Shown here in pieces: positions 52,119 to 61,622 of a stretch of DNA of 64,000 nucleotides. The notes under the pieces are model-generated. The model was not told where the DNA came from. It worked only from the letters and a program-made list of their open reading frames with translations, and did no database searches. Positions within the stretch are counted from its first letter, which is position 1, and each line of letters opens with the position of its first letter. This DNA is from Ectothiorhodospiraceae bacterium (GTDB lineage Bacteria > Pseudomonadota > Gammaproteobacteria > XJ16 > Halofilaceae): positions 1 to 64,000 of the forward strand of contig SLKC01000064.1 of the NCBI GenBank assembly GCA_007134775.1, read 5' to 3'. The translations under genes and the position numbers were made by a program.

Positions 52119-54311
52119 TCACAGGATTTCGACCGGGTCGACATCGATCGACCAGCGCACTTGCCGCGCCTGCCGTGATGACGCCAGCCACGCGCGCAGC
52201 TCATGCAGGGCGCGGTGAAGCGGGGCACGGCGCGGGGCCAGCAGACCGAGCTGGGCACGGTAACGCCCGGCGAGACGCTCCATCGGCGCCGGTGCCGGTC
52301 CATGGAATTCGAGATCGCGGATGCGACGTTCGCCCAGGTGCTCACGCGCACTGCGCAGTAGCTCCAGCGGTGGCGCGGCCGCCGGTGCCTCGGCGCGCAC
52401 CAGGGCCATGCGGCTCGCTGGCGGCAGCCCGGCGCTGCGACGTTCGGCGAGCAGTTGCGCTGCGACCGCGTCATAGCCGGCGTGGATGAGGGACTGGAGC
52501 AGCGGGTGCTCGGGATGGCGCGACTGGATCAGGACCCGTCCGGGCCGCTCGGCGCGCCCGGCACGCCCCGCAACCTGGAGGATGGTCTGCGCGAGCTGTT
52601 CCGGTGCTCGGAAGTCGGCGCCAAAGAGGCCACGGTCGGCATCGAGGATGCCGACGAGCGTGACGCCGGGGAAGTCGTGTCCCTTCGCCAGCATCTGCGT
52701 GCCGAGCAGGATGCGCGCCGCCCCCGAGCGGATCCGTTCCAGGCCCGCATCGAGGGTGCCGCGGCGACGGGTGCTGTCGCGGTCGATGCGCACGGTCGGA
52801 TAGTCCGGGAAACTGGCCTGCAGTGCAGCCTCTACGCGCTCCGTGCCCGCGCCGAGCTGCACCAGTGCCGTCGAGCCGCACTCGGGGCAGACGGTCGGCT
52901 GCGCGCGCTCGGCCCCACAGTGGTGGCAGCGCAGGCGGTTGTCGCGCGCATGCACCGTCATGCGCGCATCACAGCGCTGGCAGTTGGCGACGTGTGCGCA
53001 GTCGTCGCAGATGAGCGTCGGCGCCCAGCCGCGCCGATTGAGGAAGACCAGGACCTGTTCGCCCGCCTCCAGATGCTGCTGCATCGCTTCGCGCAGGGGG
53101 GCAGAGAGTCCTTCGGCGAGGCGCCGGCGCCGGATATCCACCAGCTCCAGCGCGGGTGGCGTCGCGCCGCCGGCCCGACGGTCCAGGCGCAGGCGTTGGT
53201 AGGCCGCGCGCTCGACGTTGGCGAGGCTCTCCAGCGAGGGGGTCGCCGAGCCCAGGACCACAGGGATGTCGAGTTGCTGGGCGCGGCGCACGGCGAGATC
53301 GCGGGCATGGTAGCGATACCCGTCCTGCTGCTTGAGCGAGGCATCGTGCTCCTCATCGACGATGATCAGGCCAGGTCGGGCGAGCGGGGCGAACACGGCC
53401 GAGCGCGTGCCGACGATTACCGCTGCCTCGCTGCAGGCAGCGCGGCGCCATGCGGTGAGGCGGTCGCGATCGGTGAGTCCGGAATGGAGTACGGCGACGC
53501 TGCCGCCCAGTCGCGCCTCGAAGCGTTGGATGAGCTGTGGCGTGAGGCCGATCTCCGGGACGAGAACGAGGGCCTGGCGCCCCCGCGCGCGGCACGCGGC
53601 GATGGCGCCGAGGTAGACCTCGGTCTTGCCCGAACCGGTGATCCCCTGCAGTAGAAACGGCTGGAACCGATCCGCTGCCGCGGCGATGGCCTGGGTGGCC
53701 GCTGCCTGCTCGGCACCGAGTTCAGGGGGCGATGTGATGGGGGCAGCAGTGGCTGCGGTCGGCGGATCGACCGGCTCTACCCAATCGCGCGCGAGCAGCG
53801 CGTGTAGGGGCTGGCGATAGTTGGGACTGATGCCCCGCAGCTGCGTGCGATCGAGGCCGGCGGGCGCGTCCGCGAATGCAGCCAGCAGCCGCTGGCGGGC
53901 GGGCTGGCCGCGAAGACCCGCTGCGAGTGCGGCCTCTCCAGCCGCTGTAATCCGCCAGTGCTCGGTCGGCTCGGCCACCGCCGAGCGCCCCTGGCGCAGG
54001 GGGGCGGGCAGCAGCGCGGTCAGCACCTCGCCGAGTGGATAGTGGTAATAGCCCGCGGACCAGGTCAGCAGGGCGAGTAGATCCGGTGGCAGAATCGCCT
54101 CGCGGTCCAGCGAGGCGGTGATGGGGCGGAGGCGCGCCGGATCGACCGCCGCCGTCTCCGGCCACGCAAGCACCACCCCTACGCGATGGCCACGACCGAA
54201 GGGCACGCGCACGCGCGCCCCCGGTGGCGGGCGATCGCCTTCTACGAGGTAATCGAAGGGCTCGTCGAACGGCCCCGGGACGATGACCCGCACCAACGTG
54301 TGGGTGGACAT
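52119..54311 (-). CDS. priA: Primosomal replication-restart helicase PriA
   Basis: A 730-residue 3'-5' DNA helicase, matching E. coli PriA length. The N-terminal 3'BD domain starts MSTHTLVRVIVPGPFDEPF. The Walker A is in LLQGITGSGKTEVYL and the DEAH-like box is DEEH in LIIVDEEHDASLKQ. A zinc-binding insert with paired cysteines runs CDDCAHVANCQRCDA, then CHHCGAE and CPECGS. Motif VI is in VAGRAGRAERPGRVLIQ. ATG 54311 gives the family-standard N terminus; an ATG at 54500 in frame would add residues that overlap the DnaA-box region. PriA reloads DnaB at stalled forks. Confidence 0.96.
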   Translation of the reverse strand: MSTHTLVRVIVPGPFDEPFDYLVEGDRPPPGARVRVPFGRGHRVGVVLAWPETAAVDPARLRPITASLDREAILPPDLLALLTWSAGYYHYPLGEVLTALLPAPLRQGRSAVAEPTEHWRITAAGEAALAAGLRGQPARQRLLAAFADAPAGLDRTQLRGISPNYRQPLHALLARDWVEPVDPPTAATAAPITSPPELGAEQAAATQAIAAAADRFQPFLLQGITGSGKTEVYLGAIAACRARGRQALVLVPEIGLTPQLIQRFEARLGGSVAVLHSGLTDRDRLTAWRRAACSEAAVIVGTRSAVFAPLARPGLIIVDEEHDASLKQQDGYRYHARDLAVRRAQQLDIPVVLGSATPSLESLANVERAAYQRLRLDRRAGGATPPALELVDIRRRRLAEGLSAPLREAMQQHLEAGEQVLVFLNRRGWAPTLICDDCAHVANCQRCDARMTVHARDNRLRCHHCGAERAQPTVCPECGSTALVQLGAGTERVEAALQASFPDYPTVRIDRDSTRRRGTLDAGLERIRSGAARILLGTQMLAKGHDFPGVTLVGILDADRGLFGADFRAPEQLAQTILQVAGRAGRAERPGRVLIQSRHPEHPLLQSLIHAGYDAVAAQLLAERRSAGLPPASRMALVRAEAPAAAPPLELLRSAREHLGERRIRDLEFHGPAPAPMERLAGRYRAQLGLLAPRRAPLHRALHELRAWLASSRQARQVRWSIDVDPVEIL

Positions 54312-54390
54312 GCGGCGGCTCGCGGTGGCTTCACGACGAGAGCATAACAGGCGGTTGTCAGCGTGCGCCGGGCAGGCCCGCGTCCGGCCA

Positions 54391-54425
54391 CTTTCCACAG
54401 AATCTGTGGATAACTGTGTGGAAAG
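54391..54425. promoter_or_regulatory. DnaA-box cluster upstream of priA
   Basis: The complement of 54405-54413 is TTATCCACA, a perfect DnaA box. It is flanked by CTTTCCACA (54391-54399) and its exact inverted copy TGTGGAAAG (54417-54425). Both are near-consensus boxes, and a TCCACAG/CTGTGGA inverted repeat lies between them. Three boxes within 35 bases suggest DnaA binding. The site is about 80 bases upstream of the priA start, so it may regulate priA or titrate DnaA. An origin role is possible but unproven. Confidence 0.55.
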
Positions 54426-54638
54426 TCTGGGTGAAAGCCGCGCTACACGGCACTGTGCAGCGCCCTTCCTCGGATTGCCGAAAAAGTAACCATGTCTCAA
54501 AAAGTACCGTAAAAACAGATAGATAGAGTTCTATTGGGGCGGCGGGGCAGGGCGCTGTCTGGCGGCGGGGTGCGACATATCGTGTCGTGTCAAGCCTGTT
54601 GACAAAATGGTCGACGGGGTGGCGGCTGGGGCGGATGC

Positions 54639-54670
54639 GCGACCCCACGGGCGTCAACCCGCGGGGTCGC
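54639..54670 (-). terminator. Hairpin downstream of pntB
   Basis: GCGACCCCACGGG (54639-54651) pairs with CCCGCGGGGTCGC (54658-54670) at 12 of 13 positions around a six-base loop. It lies about 105 bases past the pntB stop. No T-tract follows. Confidence 0.45.
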
Positions 54671-54773
54671 GTCGAAGCAGGTGGTGGTACGGTCGAGCGG
54701 TCTTGCGACTGCCGAGGCGGGGCGCCAGCGACAGCGCCCCTGTTCATCTCGGCATTGTGTACAAGGCGTGCGC

Positions 54774-56140
<1,367 letters not shown>

Positions 56141-56144
<4 letters not shown>

Positions 56145-56452
56145 GCCTGGTCCCCCTTGTTCGAGCTGCGTGGGTCGTCGCTGGTCTTGAACATCTCAAG
56201 CATGCGGTCGGTGACGACGTAGCCCCCGACGGCGTTGCCCGCGCCGAGGAACACGGCGAGGAAGCCGATGACCTGTTGCGCCGTGGTTTCGGCAAAGCCG
56301 AGTGCCACCATCGCGCCGACGACCACGATGCCGTGGACGAAATTCGAGCCCGACATCAGCGGTGTGTGCAGGATCACAGGGACCTTCGAGATCACTTCGT
56401 AGCCCGTGAATGCGGCGAGCATGAAGATATAGAGCGCGACGAAGCCTTCCAT
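56141..56452 (-). CDS. pntAB: NAD(P) transhydrogenase subunit alpha part 2 (membrane)
   Basis: A 103-residue protein with three to four membrane helices, beginning EGFVALYIFMLAAFTGYEVI and containing VPVILHTPLMSGSNFVHGIV. In E. coli this region is fused to the end of PntA. The separate form is the three-subunit arrangement seen in Rhodospirillum-type enzymes. Start codon overlaps the pntAA stop by one base (TGATG), and its end overlaps pntB by four. Confidence 0.95.
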
Positions 56453-57582
56453 CAGGTTTCCCCCTCGATGGCCTTGCGCGTGGGCTCGTGGCGGATTGCG
56501 CCGGCGTGGGTGAGGACGCAGGCGTCGAGCACCTCGTCCGAGAAGTCGAGCGAGACGCCGTCATCGCCGAGTACCGGTTCGAGCAGTTTGAGCAGGTTGC
56601 GTCCGTACATCTCGCTCGCGTGCACGGCCGCCAGGCTGGGCACGTTGGTCGGCCCAGCGATGATGACGCCGCTGTGCTCGATGGTCTGCCCGGGTTGCGT
56701 GAGTTCGCAGTTGCCGCCTCCCTCGGCGACGAGGTCGACGATGACGGAGCCGACCTTCATGCCCTCGACCATCGTGGCGGGTACGATCTTGGGTGCGGGG
56801 CGGCCCGGCACGCCGGCGGTGCAGATCACCGCGTCGGAGCGCGCGAGGCGTTCGGCGAGCACTTCGGCCTGCTTCTGCTTCTCCTCGTCGGTAAGCTCGC
56901 GAGCGTAGCCACCCTCGCCGGTCGCGTCGATGCCGGTGTCGATCAGGCGCGCGCCCAACGATTCGACCTGCTCGCGCGCATCGGGGCGGATATCGTAGGC
57001 CTGCACTTGGGCACCGATCCGGCGCGCCGTGGCAATCGCCTGCAGGCCGGCCACACCGGCGCCGATCACGACGACCTGCGCGGGGCGGATGGTCCCGGCC
57101 GCGGTGGTCAGCATCGGGAACAGGCGCCCCGAGTGTTCCGCGGCGATGATCGCCCCCTTGTAGCCGGTAATCGTCGCCTGCGAGGACAGGGCGTCCATCG
57201 CCTGGGCGCGACTGATACGCGGTACCAATTCAAAGCTGAGACCGCTCACCCCGGCGTCGCGCATGGCGATGATCCGCTCGGGCTCGCGATGGTGTTCGGT
57301 GAAGCCGACGTAGAGGGCCCCCTCGCGCAGCGCGGCCGCTTCTTCGGGGGTGGGTGGATGGATCTTGACCAGGATGTCGGCCTCGGCGAGCGCTTCCTCG
57401 GGGCGGTCGACGAACCGGGACGGGGCATAGTCGGAATCGGGATAGCGCGCCTGCTCACCGGCGCCGCGCTCCATGACCACCTCGACGCCACGGTCGATCA
57501 GCCGCTGTACCGCACCGGGATCCAGGGCGACGCGGCGTTCACCCGGTTGGGTCTCCCGGATCAGCGCGATCGTTACGGACAT
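56452..57582 (-). CDS. pntAA: NAD(P) transhydrogenase subunit alpha part 1 (NAD-binding)
   Basis: A 376-residue cytoplasmic domain I of transhydrogenase, homologous to alanine dehydrogenase. It begins VTIALIRETQPGERRVAL, and has the dinucleotide fold VVVIGAGVAGLQAIATARRIGAQ, the mobile loop GGYARELTDEEKQKQAE and the C-terminal EGGGNCELTQPGQTI. ATG 57582 is preferred, as the GGGGGAGAG upstream fits and the family starts here. First gene of the pnt operon, divergent from hemH. Confidence 0.95.
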   Translation of the reverse strand: MSVTIALIRETQPGERRVALDPGAVQRLIDRGVEVVMERGAGEQARYPDSDYAPSRFVDRPEEALAEADILVKIHPPTPEEAAALREGALYVGFTEHHREPERIIAMRDAGVSGLSFELVPRISRAQAMDALSSQATITGYKGAIIAAEHSGRLFPMLTTAAGTIRPAQVVVIGAGVAGLQAIATARRIGAQVQAYDIRPDAREQVESLGARLIDTGIDATGEGGYARELTDEEKQKQAEVLAERLARSDAVICTAGVPGRPAPKIVPATMVEGMKVGSVIVDLVAEGGGNCELTQPGQTIEHSGVIIAGPTNVPSLAAVHASEMYGRNLLKLLEPVLGDDGVSLDFSDEVLDACVLTHAGAIRHEPTRKAIEGET

Positions 57583-57682
57583 GCACTCTCTCCCCCGGGG
57601 TCGTTGCAGCACAGCGGGCGCCGTGGATGCGGCGACCGCGCTACTGGGTGAAGACAGGGTGGCGGCGTTAGCTCGTTATGGT

Positions 57683-57712
57683 TTGCCGCCAATCAGTGCA
57701 ACACCCTACAAT
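57683..57712 (+). promoter_or_regulatory. Candidate hemH promoter
   Basis: TTGCCG (57683-57688, four of six) and TACAAT (57707-57712, five of six) are separated by 18 bases in the pntAA-hemH divergent region. The start site would be near 57719, about 100 bases before the hemH ATG. Confidence 0.4.
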
Positions 57713-57818
57713 GCGCTCGCACGGATTTCCACCGCACTACATCCACTGCGCGCCTGGCGCCGAACCCTGAAGTCGCGGCTCCGCCGCTTCTCCCCGCCGA
57801 ACCACGGACAACACTGGA

Positions 57819-58940
57819 ATGACCACAACCTATTCCGCCTACGTCGACCAGGCCGATTACGAGCACGGCAGTCGCGACTGCCTCGGCGTGCTCCTGGTCA
57901 ATCTCGGGACCCCGGAGGCGCCCACAACGGCCGCGCTGCGCCGCTACCTGCGCCAGTTCCTCAGTGATCGCCGCGTGATCGAGTTGCCGCGGTGGAAGTG
58001 GCTGCCGATCCTCGAGGGCATCGTGCTGCGCACACGGCCGCGACGCGTGGCGAAGGCCTACGCCGAGATCTGGACTGAGGAGGGGTCGCCGCTGCTGGTC
58101 ACCAGCCGCCAGCAGCAACAGGCGCTTGAGGCGGCGCTACGCGAACGCGCCAGTGGGCCCGTGAAGGTGGCGCTGGGGATGAGCTACGGTGAACCCTCGA
58201 TCCCGAACGCCCTGGCGGAGCTGCGGGAGGCCGGCGCCCGGCGCATCCTGCTGCTGCCGCTCTACCCGCAGTACTCGGGTTCGACCACGGCTTCGGTCTT
58301 CGATGCGACGGTGGCAGAGCTGATGCGCTGGCGCTGGGTGCCGGAGTTCCGCTACATCCAGCACTATGCCGACGAGCCGGCCTATATCCGTGCGCTTGCG
58401 GACTCCGTGCGCGAATACCGCGCCGAGCACGGCAGCGGCGAGCTGCTGCTGATGTCGTTTCATGGGGTGCCGCGGCGCTACCTCGACAACGGCGATCCCT
58501 ACCACTGCCAGTGTCACAAGACCGGGCGGTTGTTGGCGACCGAACTCGGTCTCGGCGATGATGAGTGGATGGTGACTTTCCAGTCGCGTTTCGGCAGCGA
58601 GCCGTGGCTGCAGCCCTACACCGACGAGACCGTCGAGGCACTGGGAAAAAAAGGGCTTCGTCGTATCGACGCGATCTGCGCGGGATTCTCCGCCGACTGC
58701 CTGGAGACGCTTGAGGAGATCGCGGGCGAGAACCGCGAGATCTTCGAGGGGGCGGGGGGCAGCGAGCTGCACTATATCCCCTGCCTGAACGCGCGCAGCG
58801 ACCACATCGCGATGCTGGCGGACCTGGTCATGCGCCACTGCCGCGGTTGGCCCGAGTTCGACCCCGACGTGCCACTGCCGATGCCCGCGGATTATGAGGC
58901 GAGCCGAGAGCGCGCGCTGGCGCTCGGCGCACCGCGCTAG
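57819..58940 (+). CDS. hemH: Ferrochelatase
   Basis: A 373-residue enzyme that inserts Fe(II) into protoporphyrin IX. Family blocks: GVLLVNLGTPEAPTTAALRRY at the start, LPLYPQYSGSTTASVFD, the catalytic His in LLMSFHGVPRRYLDNGD, and FQSRFGSEPWLQPYT. The conserved Glu lies in ADCLETLEEIA. The YHCQCHKTG segment after the active-site His is typical of proteobacterial forms. Stand-alone gene; a 10-bp GC hairpin follows 60 bases after the stop. The ribosome-binding site is weak. Confidence 0.96.
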   Translation: MTTTYSAYVDQADYEHGSRDCLGVLLVNLGTPEAPTTAALRRYLRQFLSDRRVIELPRWKWLPILEGIVLRTRPRRVAKAYAEIWTEEGSPLLVTSRQQQQALEAALRERASGPVKVALGMSYGEPSIPNALAELREAGARRILLLPLYPQYSGSTTASVFDATVAELMRWRWVPEFRYIQHYADEPAYIRALADSVREYRAEHGSGELLLMSFHGVPRRYLDNGDPYHCQCHKTGRLLATELGLGDDEWMVTFQSRFGSEPWLQPYTDETVEALGKKGLRRIDAICAGFSADCLETLEEIAGENREIFEGAGGSELHYIPCLNARSDHIAMLADLVMRHCRGWPEFDPDVPLPMPADYEASRERALALGAPR

Positions 58941-58999
58941 ACGCGACGGGTCTACTGGCCGAGCATCTTGGGCCTGGTGGCCTTGGCGTTGGCACGGAT

Positions 59000-59023
59000 G
59001 GGCCTGCCCTCGGGGGCAGGCCC
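59000..59023 (+). terminator. GC-rich hairpin after hemH
   Basis: GGGCCTGCCC (59000-59009) pairs perfectly with GGGCAGGCCC (59014-59023) around a TCGG loop. No T-run follows, so Rho-independent activity is uncertain. Confidence 0.5.
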
Positions 59024-59036
59024 GCTACGACCCGAT

Positions 59037-59076
59037 AGCAGGCACCGCCTGGATGGAGCAGGCACCGCCTGGATGG
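59037..59076. repeat. Exact tandem duplication of a 20-bp unit
   Basis: AGCAGGCACCGCCTGGATGG occurs twice, at 59037-59056 and 59057-59076, in the gap between the convergent hemH and FadL-like genes. Two copies only; probably a slippage product. Confidence 0.85.
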
Positions 59077-59152
59077 GGTGTTCGTGCCCTTGATCCGCCC
59101 CGTCTTTCCACGCCCTGGGGCGGGGACGCCCACGCGCGACCGGGCAGGGCTT

Positions 59153-59184
59153 GGCCGCCGTGTCCGCGGGGAGACACGGCGGCC
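59153..59184 (-). terminator. 12-bp hairpin after the FadL-like gene
   Basis: GGCCGCCGTGTC (59153-59164) pairs perfectly with GACACGGCGGCC (59173-59184) around an eight-base loop, beginning six bases past the stop of the leftward porin gene. No clear T-tract. Confidence 0.5.
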
Positions 59185-59190
59185 ACCGGC

Positions 59191-60579
59191 TCAGAAGCGC
59201 CAGGCCCCCTGCACCGCGACGATGTCGACGGAATTGTCGTAGTCTCCGCGGAGCACATCGCCGAACTCGTTGGTGCGTTCGATCGATGTGTCGCTGATGC
59301 GCAGATGCGAGTAGGCGGCATCGATCTCGAAGTTCGACCCGGCGGGATGGTAGCCAAACCCGACGCTGAACCAGCGTCGGTCGTTGTCCGGGATGCGCGG
59401 TGAGCGTGTGGCCTTGTCGTCGACCGGCGCCTCGTCGTAGGCGATACCGGTACGCAGGATCCAGTTATCCGAGACGTCCCACGCCGCCCCGAGCGCCAGG
59501 CGCAGCGTGTCGTTGAAGTCGAGCGACTCGGAGGTGTCGGGCTGCTTGGAGTCGAATTCGATGTCGAGCGAATCGATCCGGCTCCACCGCGTCCAGGTCA
59601 GGTCGCCCATGAAATTGACATCGTTGCCAAAGGTGGCGGGCCGTCCGGAGTAGCTGATCGTCAGGGTCTCTGGTAGATCGATCGTCGCCGCGGCGTCGGC
59701 GTCGACGAAGACGTTGCCCTTCTCGTTGGCGGCCTCAAAGGTTTCGTTGCGATGGTTGTAGCTCACGTCGCCGTCGATGCTGTGGGTGACGTGGCCGCGA
59801 TAGGTGATGCCCAGTCGCGTCTGCTCGTTGATCTCGGCGGCGACGCCCAGGTTGAGCCCGGCGCCCCAGTTGTCGCCCTCGACCACGACATCGCTGTCGT
59901 CGTTGGGGTCACCGCGCACGCTGTTGAAATCCTGGAAGAAGAACTGCGGGCCGACCGCGCTCGGATCGAGCCGGCTGCCCAGCGTCGCCTCGGCATACTG
60001 CAGATTGATCCCGCCACCGAGACTGACGTGTTCGCTCAGGCGGTAGGCGATTGATGGATTCAGGTTGATCGTGATGAGTTCCGAATTGGTCGCATGGTAG
60101 CGACCGACCCACTCCTCGTCGTAATCGCTCTCCAGGCCGTACGGAACATTGACGGCGAAGCCGGCGGTCAGATCGTCACTGAGCGGATGGACGTAATAGA
60201 AGTTCGGCACGAAGGCCGTCTCGCCCCCGTCCGTACTCTCCGTCGCATCGGCCCCCGGTAGTTGCTCGTAGGTGAGGTTACCTGCATCGCCCGCGTTGAG
60301 TGTGGAGCCGTCGTCGCTGAAGTCGAAACTCACGTCGACAACGCTGGCGACCACCGTCGCACTGCGCTGATCATGGCGATTCATTCCGGCGGGATTCCAG
60401 AATGCGGTCGCTGGATCCTCCCAGTTTACGCCCGTGCCGGCGAAGGACGTACCCTGGCCCTGTGCGCCCTGCTCCAGGAGCTGGAATGCCGATGCCTGTG
60501 CGGTTACCGGAGCGCCGACCCCGATCGCGACCGCTGCGGCCAGTACGTGAACGCGGAACTGCTTGCCTCGTGCCTGCAT
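59191..60579 (-). CDS. FadL/OmpP1-type outer-membrane transport protein
   Basis: A 462-residue outer-membrane beta-barrel. Signal peptide near residues 1-29 (HVLAAAVAIGVGAPVTAQA, cleavage before SAFQLLEQ). The mature start SAFQLLEQGAQGQGTSFAGTG is the FadL plug, with the NPA box in AFWNPAGMNRHDQRS. Alternating strands run to the C-terminal VDIVAVQGAWRF, ending in Phe as the assembly signal requires. It imports long-chain fatty acids or other hydrophobic compounds. ATG 60579 has GGGAGG upstream. It diverges from a MarR regulator that probably controls it. Confidence 0.93.
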   Translation of the reverse strand: MQARGKQFRVHVLAAAVAIGVGAPVTAQASAFQLLEQGAQGQGTSFAGTGVNWEDPATAFWNPAGMNRHDQRSATVVASVVDVSFDFSDDGSTLNAGDAGNLTYEQLPGADATESTDGGETAFVPNFYYVHPLSDDLTAGFAVNVPYGLESDYDEEWVGRYHATNSELITINLNPSIAYRLSEHVSLGGGINLQYAEATLGSRLDPSAVGPQFFFQDFNSVRGDPNDDSDVVVEGDNWGAGLNLGVAAEINEQTRLGITYRGHVTHSIDGDVSYNHRNETFEAANEKGNVFVDADAAATIDLPETLTISYSGRPATFGNDVNFMGDLTWTRWSRIDSLDIEFDSKQPDTSESLDFNDTLRLALGAAWDVSDNWILRTGIAYDEAPVDDKATRSPRIPDNDRRWFSVGFGYHPAGSNFEIDAAYSHLRISDTSIERTNEFGDVLRGDYDNSVDIVAVQGAWRF

Positions 60580-60672
60580 CGTTGCCTCCCGTTCAGCCGT
60601 TTCCCCCTGGGCAGACACCTGCCACCCGCTGTCCCCCCGGATGGACACCCAGGTTGTCATTTCGTAGTCTGG

Positions 60673-60701
60673 ATTGTCAGGAGCCAAGGGCGCACTGTCA
60701 A
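60673..60701 (-). promoter_or_regulatory. Probable promoter of the FadL-like gene
   Basis: On the minus strand a perfect TTGACA (complement of 60696-60701) and GACAAT (complement of 60673-60678, four of six) are separated by exactly 17 bases. The start site would be near 60666, leaving a leader of about 87 bases. The marR start lies only 29 bases beyond the -35, so MarR binding here would affect both genes. Confidence 0.55.
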
Positions 60702-60729
60702 CTTGCTACCGGTCAGGAGGCGGGCCGTC

Positions 60730-61242
60730 ATGGCAGCCGATCCTAATACGACAGCTTCCAGACAAGGGGCTTCGGCCTCGGGCGCAACCCTGTACCGCCT
60801 GTTACGTCAGATCCGCCCAACGTACCGCGCCCTCGTGCGCGTACTTGAGGGCCATTTGGCCTCCACGGGCATGACGCGCCCGATGCGCGCCGTACTGGAG
60901 CTGCTTGTCGAGCAGGGTGCGTTGACCGTGCCCCAGCTCGCACGGGCGCTTGCCGTGCGCCGGCAGTTCGTCCAGCGTGTGGTCAACGAACTGGTCGCGG
61001 ACGGGCTGGCCGAGCGCCGCACGAATAGCGCCCATCGGCGGTCCTGGTTGATTGTCGCGACTGCGAAGGGGCGCGAACGCTTCGAAGTGCTGCACCGTCG
61101 CGAGCGGGCCGAGATCGAACGGGTGGGCGCACGCTTCGACGAAGCGCGGGTGGAGACGGCGATCGAGGTCTTGGAGCAGCTCGAGCGCGAGGCCCGGGCC
61201 CTCGATCCTGCCAGCGACGCAATCGCGTCACGTGATGATTGA
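60730..61242 (+). CDS. MarR-family transcriptional regulator
   Basis: A 170-residue winged-helix regulator. The DNA-binding domain spans about residues 45-115: VLELLVEQGALTVPQLARAL, then the recognition helix VRRQFVQRVVNELVADGLAE and the wing ERRTNSAHRRSWLIVATAKG. Flanking helices form the dimer interface. AGGAGG precedes ATG 60730. Divergence from the FadL-like porin gene suggests local control of hydrophobic-substrate uptake; the ligand is unknown. Its stop lies within the putative -35 of the tRNA promoter. Confidence 0.92.
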   Translation: MAADPNTTASRQGASASGATLYRLLRQIRPTYRALVRVLEGHLASTGMTRPMRAVLELLVEQGALTVPQLARALAVRRQFVQRVVNELVADGLAERRTNSAHRRSWLIVATAKGRERFEVLHRRERAEIERVGARFDEARVETAIEVLEQLEREARALDPASDAIASRDD

Positions 61243-61268
61243 TCTCGGCCACTCGCCGGCGCTACACT
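61239..61268 (+). promoter_or_regulatory. Candidate promoter of tRNA-Pro
   Basis: TTGATC (61239-61244) and TACACT (61263-61268), each four of six, are separated by 18 bases and followed by a very GC-rich segment, as is common for stable-RNA promoters. The start would be near 61275, about 35 bases before the tRNA. Confidence 0.4.
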
Positions 61269-61310
61269 TCGCGGCTCGCGCCGGTGCCAGGACCGGCCGC
61301 GCCGGGTCGG

Positions 61311-61387
61311 CGGGGTGTAGCTCAGCTTGGTAGAGCACTGCCTTCGGGAGGCAGGGGCCGCAGGTTCAAATCCTGCCACCCCGACCA
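61311..61387 (+). tRNA. tRNA-Pro (anticodon CGG)
   Basis: A 77-base cloverleaf. Acceptor stem CGGGGTG/CACCCCG, D-arm with GCTC...GAGC, anticodon stem CTGCC/GGCAG with loop TTCGGGA (anticodon CGG at 61335-61337, reading CCG), T-arm with GGTTCAAAT, discriminator A and an encoded CCA (61385-61387). It reads the CCG codon, which is heavily used in this GC-rich genome. The region immediately downstream contains mobile-element debris. Confidence 0.97.
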
Positions 61388-61622
61388 ATAAAATCAGCAA
61401 GTTACGCACTCCGAGTTCCTTTCTCTCTGCGCTGTACGGCAATGATACGGCCTGAAGGCCGTCTGCCGTGCCGTACGCCGCTACGGCGCCGACTTTAGGC
61501 TGAGTGCCGCAGGCTTTTGGGAAGCAGTGCCCAGGGCCAAACAGGACTCACCTGATGCACAATACGGCTCGGGGCACCCTCACTAACAAACCGCCCACTG
61601 GCCGCAAGGAGTCCTCTCTTCC
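61388..61622. other. 235-base gap downstream of tRNA-Pro
   Basis: No gene is supported. An ACGGCCT/AGGCCGT inverted repeat occurs near 61450-61465. Base composition is slightly less GC-rich than the core genome. I saw no exact repeat of the tRNA 3' end that would mark an integration site. Confidence 0.4.

Larger units (their letters stand above)
54312..54773. other. 462-base intergenic region between priA and pntB
   Basis: No gene is supported here. It contains the DnaA-box cluster (54391-54425), an AT-rich tract of about 55 bases (54480-54537) in otherwise GC-rich sequence, a short TGTCAA/TTGACA inverted repeat near 54587-54605, and a strong hairpin at 54639-54670 behind pntB. Reading leftward it is the upstream region of priA; reading the other way it trails pntB. 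Confidence 0.6.

Noticed and set aside
54312-54500. N-terminal extension of PriA to ATG 54500
   Set aside because: The added 63 residues do not fit the PriA N terminus and are encoded by the DnaA-box region; ATG 54311 gives the family-standard start.
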